In this document: positions 15,901 to 16,990 of the stretch, piece by piece | Layout of the letters: the number at the start of each line of letters is the position of its first letter | Numbering within the stretch: position 1 is the stretch's first letter | From: JACMME01 sp051005015 | Lineage (GTDB): Bacteria > Gemmatimonadota > Gemmatimonadetes > Gemmatimonadales > Gemmatimonadaceae | Assembly: GCA_051005015.1 (NCBI GenBank) | Contig: JBPCJT010000228.1 | Location: forward strand, 1-16,990 | Reading direction: 5' to 3' | DNA length: 16,990 bases | Translations under genes and position numbers: made by a program | The notes under the pieces: generated by a model | Seen by the model: the letters and a program-made list of their open reading frames with translations, nothing else | Told to the model about the DNA's origin: nothing | The model's database searches: none

Positions 15901-16221
15901 CTTCTCCACCTCGATCTCGACAGGAAGCCCGTGGGTATCCCAACCCGCTTTGCGCGCAACGTGGTGTCCCTGCATCACACGGTGACGGCAAAAGAGATCC
16001 TTGATCGTCCGGGAAAACACGTGGTGGATGCCCGGACGGCCGTTGGCGGTTGGGGGACCCTCGTAGAACACCCATTCGGGGTCGTCCACGTGTGCCGCCC
16101 CGATCTTGTCGAAAAGGCCCTCCGTCGCCCAGAGGCGCAGCATTTCCTCCTCGAGCGCGGTTGGCGGAGCGTCCGTGCGGAGCTGAGCGTACTTCGTAAT
16201 GATCTCTTCGGGCGCTGTCAC
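12955..16221 (-). CDS. ileS: Isoleucyl-tRNA synthetase, type 2 (IleRS2-like)
   Basis: A 1088-residue class I synthetase that charges tRNA-Ile. The N-terminal catalytic region has GPPTANGRPGIHH (55-67), in which the HxGH signature reads GIHH, and KAGWDTHGLPVE (91-102). A Cys pair sits in YCPRCG (190-195). The editing (CP1) domain runs from WTTTPWTL (239-246) and includes GTGVVHMSPAFGTDDY. The second signature KMSKTRGN (640-647) is intact. The anticodon-binding and long C-terminal regions follow. Length and sequence resemble the eukaryote-like type 2 enzymes, known for natural mupirocin tolerance. GTG at 16221 overlaps the upstream stop in GTGA, with GGAG five bases upstream; a longer frame from 16329 is rejected because the extra 36 residues are not conserved. 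There is no room upstream for a T-box leader. Confidence 0.97.
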   Translation of the reverse strand: MTAPEEIITKYAQLRTDAPPTALEEEMLRLWATEGLFDKIGAAHVDDPEWVFYEGPPTANGRPGIHHVFSRTIKDLFCRHRVMQGHHVARKAGWDTHGLPVEIEVEKQLGISGKRDIERIGVERFNALCRESVWKYKDEWEKLSTRIGFDLDYRDPYVTYSLDYVESVWWALKTLFDRELLYRGHKVLPYCPRCGTALSSHEVAQGYREVDDPSVYLALELSSATPHSPLPGPRILVWTTTPWTLVSNAALAVNPELIYIELAQRDGDAAHGSVILAEARAAAVLGDDYADRWEIVGRQLGRELAGRRYRRPIDWVDYAEGEREVIIAEPFVSGEDGTGVVHMSPAFGTDDYAAGKRHGLAFLQPVNLRGEFPEGTPVIGGKFVKAADPVILEELRKRGLLWRAERLRHSYPHCWRCDTPLLYYARESWFVRTTAFKDQLLSRNARVNWQPEDVGEGRFGEWLKNNIDWALSRDRYWGTPLPIWVCDADRAHIEAVGGYAELAERLGAPLPSDFDPHKPFIDRYSWLCAQHRDGSKCGGTMRRAPEVIDTWFDSGSMPFAQWHYPFENRESVERQYPADFIAEGLDQTRGWFYSLLAIATGLGDALPNNVGSPAESFGHMAAPFRAAVVNGLVLDAEGQKMSKTRGNTVEPWEVIQRHGADALRLFLVASSQVWLPKQFDEDTIRETAGRFLLTLKNTYSGMFAQYANYGWAPSELDPAVEDRPVIDRWIVSRISTVEREVDGFLERLEPTLALRAVMDFLVDDVSNWYVRQSRFRFYDVDGDENRAAFATLHEVLVVTCRLLAPFAPFVSDWVHRELTGSSVHLASYTRADSVSPDRALEVSMRQLRVLATLGRAAREEAGIKVRQPLAKLVCVIPPPAGSLASQLLPLLRAELNVKSVEFVSSGAEFVRLEAKPSFRVLGKRFGKRTPLAAQAIAALSDRALREFESGVQVGITIDGETHVLQDDDFAIVHRAAGELVVKEEGGYFAALDIAVTPELRAEGLARELVSRVQRMRKEAGLDVSDRIMLWVNGDKQVERAASDFQDYISAEVLARQVVIGGEPVTPNNATQMVDLDGSTVSIALLRTN
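13586..13594. repeat. Nine-base mononucleotide tract inside ileS
   Basis: Nine G on the plus strand (nine C in the coding strand) encode Ile-Pro-Pro-Pro of IleRS near residue 878. The reading frame stays open on both sides and the C-terminal domain is intact, so nine is the in-frame length. Confidence 0.9.
15529..15546. repeat. Short 7-bp tandem repeat inside ileS
   Basis: The unit GGGGAGT occurs twice in a row, followed by a partial third copy (GGGG). On the coding strand it specifies part of a Pro/Ser-rich stretch near residues 225-231, just before the editing domain. A change in copy number would shift the frame. Confidence 0.8.
16021..16032 (-). other. IleRS signature motif GIHH (swapped HxGH)
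   Basis: These four codons encode Gly64-Ile65-His66-His67. In ordinary class I synthetases the first and third positions are His and Gly (HIGH). Here they are exchanged, giving GxHH. The surrounding residues PPTANGRP and VFSRTIKD align without gaps to other IleRS, so this is the signature site itself and not a misplacement. Confidence 0.9.
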
Positions 16222-16990
16222 ATGCGCTCCAGCACGCCGCGCACGAGCGCCGTGAGCATGGGCTCCGCTCCTGCCGCAACCGCGATGATCTTTTCCACCG
16301 AAGCGGGCTCGAGTGCATCGGGAAGACACAGGTCTGTGATGATCGACAGCCCCAGAACCTTCATCCCTCCATGAATCGCGACGATGACTTCCGGAACCGT
16401 GGACATACCCACCACGTCCGCACCCAGGGCGCGCAGCATGCGGTACTCCGCCCTCGTCTCGAGACTGGGGCCCGTCACCGCGATGTACACGCCTTCGCGC
16501 AACGTCACACCCTGGGATAATGCCACCTCGCGCGCCACGGCCCTCAGACTCGCGTCATACGGCTCCGACATGTCTGGAAAGCGGGGACCCAGCCGGTCAT
16601 CGTTTGCGCCGAGAAGCGGGTTGTCACCGAGGAGGTTGATATGATCCGCGATCAGCATCAGATCGCCGGCGCTCCACAGCGGATGCATCCCGCCGCACGC
16701 GTTCGACACGATCAGCGTTCCGGCACCGAGCGCCCGGAGAACGCGCACCGGAAAGGTCACCTGCGCCAGCGAATAGCCCTCGTACCGGTGAAATCGGCCC
16801 TGCATGGCGACAACGGTCTTGCCGCCTAACGTGCCGCACAACAGACGCCCGGAGTGGGACTCCACAGTGGAAAGCGGGAAGTTGGGGATGTCGCCGTACT
16901 CGATGACGGCTTCCTCCTCGATCTCACCGGCCAGTCCGCCCAGTCCGGTGCCGAGGATGATCCCCACCTCGGGCGCGGTGCTGGAACGCG
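16218..16990 (-). CDS. punA: Purine nucleoside phosphorylase, trimeric type (5' end beyond window)
   Basis: The gene is open at the right edge. It belongs to the trimeric PNP/MTAP family, which splits purine nucleosides with phosphate for salvage. Numbered from the GTG at 16967, visible landmarks are the phosphate loop GIILGTGLGG (2-11), QGRFHRYEGY (56-65), NACGGMHP (89-96) and TGPSLETRAE (165-174). VGMSTVPEV (186-194) and LSIITDL (207-213) follow. The reading frame stays open upstream of 16967 (RSSTAPE precedes VGIILG), as expected for the missing N-terminal 20 or so residues, so 16967 is an internal codon and not the start. Asp212 stands where 6-oxopurine enzymes have Asn, which may change base preference towards 6-aminopurines. 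The gene overlaps ileS in GTGA. Confidence 0.94.
   Translation of the reverse strand, partial: RSSTAPEVGIILGTGLGGLAGEIEEEAVIEYGDIPNFPLSTVESHSGRLLCGTLGGKTVVAMQGRFHRYEGYSLAQVTFPVRVLRALGAGTLIVSNACGGMHPLWSAGDLMLIADHINLLGDNPLLGANDDRLGPRFPDMSEPYDASLRAVAREVALSQGVTLREGVYIAVTGPSLETRAEYRMLRALGADVVGMSTVPEVIVAIHGGMKVLGLSIITDLCLPDALEPASVEKIIAVAAGAEPMLTALVRGVLERM
16227..16230 (-). promoter_or_regulatory. Shine-Dalgarno site of ileS
   Basis: GGAG lies five bases upstream of the GTG start of ileS, inside the last codons of the phosphorylase gene. Together with the GTGA start-stop overlap it selects the start at 16221. Confidence 0.65.

Noticed and set aside
16180..16300. Possible T-box leader controlling ileS
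   Set aside because: ileS overlaps the upstream coding region by four bases, leaving no non-coding leader.
16222..16329. N-terminal extension of ileS by 36 codons
   Set aside because: The extra residues are Arg/Ala-rich, lie inside the phosphorylase gene and are not IleRS-like. GTG at 16221 has GGAG and a GTGA coupling overlap.
14983..16374. Plus-strand open frame of 463 codons opposite ileS
   Set aside because: It lies fully antisense to a well-conserved synthetase, shows no recognisable domain, and is explained by high GC and the codon bias of the real gene.
16965..16967. GTG at 16967 as the start of the phosphorylase
   Set aside because: The frame stays open upstream to the window edge with PNP-like residues, so the true start is outside the window.
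1..16990. CRISPR arrays, tRNA or rRNA genes, insertion sequences, prophage genes
   Set aside because: None was recognised; virtually every base is occupied by the sixteen minus-strand genes.

Overview
This window is one uninterrupted run of sixteen protein-coding genes, all on the minus strand and so transcribed from high to low coordinates. Neighbouring genes overlap by 1 to about 29 bases or are separated by 2 to 19 bases. There is no intergenic stretch long enough to hold an obvious promoter, terminator, RNA gene or leader. Both end genes are cut by the window edges. DNA is GC-rich and many genes start with GTG or TTG. High GC, a type-2 (eukaryote-like) IleRS, and a chemosensory/MglA/TPR/DUF4388 cluster suggest a free-living bacterium of a group such as Gemmatimonadota. 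Myxobacteria-like, acidobacterial or Deinococcus-like lineages are alternatives. This placement is an inference, not shown by a marker gene.

Right part (16990 to 11006), in order of transcription, is a housekeeping block. It contains a trimeric-type purine nucleoside phosphorylase (partial), isoleucyl-tRNA synthetase ileS, a DksA/TraR-type zinc-finger protein, the lipoprotein signal peptidase lspA, and an RluA/RluD-family rRNA pseudouridine synthase. Two enzymes carry notable active-site changes. IleRS has GIHH in place of the class I HIGH signature, and the phosphorylase has Asp where 6-oxopurine-specific enzymes have Asn.

Middle part (11031 to 7623) is a compact chemosensory core: cheW, a stand-alone cheY, cheA and the CheY-P phosphatase cheC. 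No receptor, CheR, CheB or CheD is present in the window.

Left part (7610 to 1) holds a 913-residue TPR scaffold, a DUF4388 (PATAN-like) plus TPR protein, a TPR plus Roadblock/LC7 protein, two small Roadblock/LC7 (MglB-like) proteins and the Ras-like GTPase MglA with all catalytic residues. Last comes a protein with two DnaA-like AAA+ ATPase domains in tandem, still open at the left edge.

The Che core, GTPase, LC7 regulators and TPR/DUF4388 scaffolds look like one signalling module. Its architecture resembles the Frz-MglA/MglB polarity control of Myxococcus, in which a CheA/CheY pathway steers a polarity GTPase that controls surface motility. The new element is the tandem DnaA-like ATPase, translationally coupled to mglA. 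Its role is unknown. It lacks a visible DnaA-box-binding domain after its first ATPase domain, so it may be an ATP-driven scaffold or remodeler acting with MglA rather than a replication initiator.
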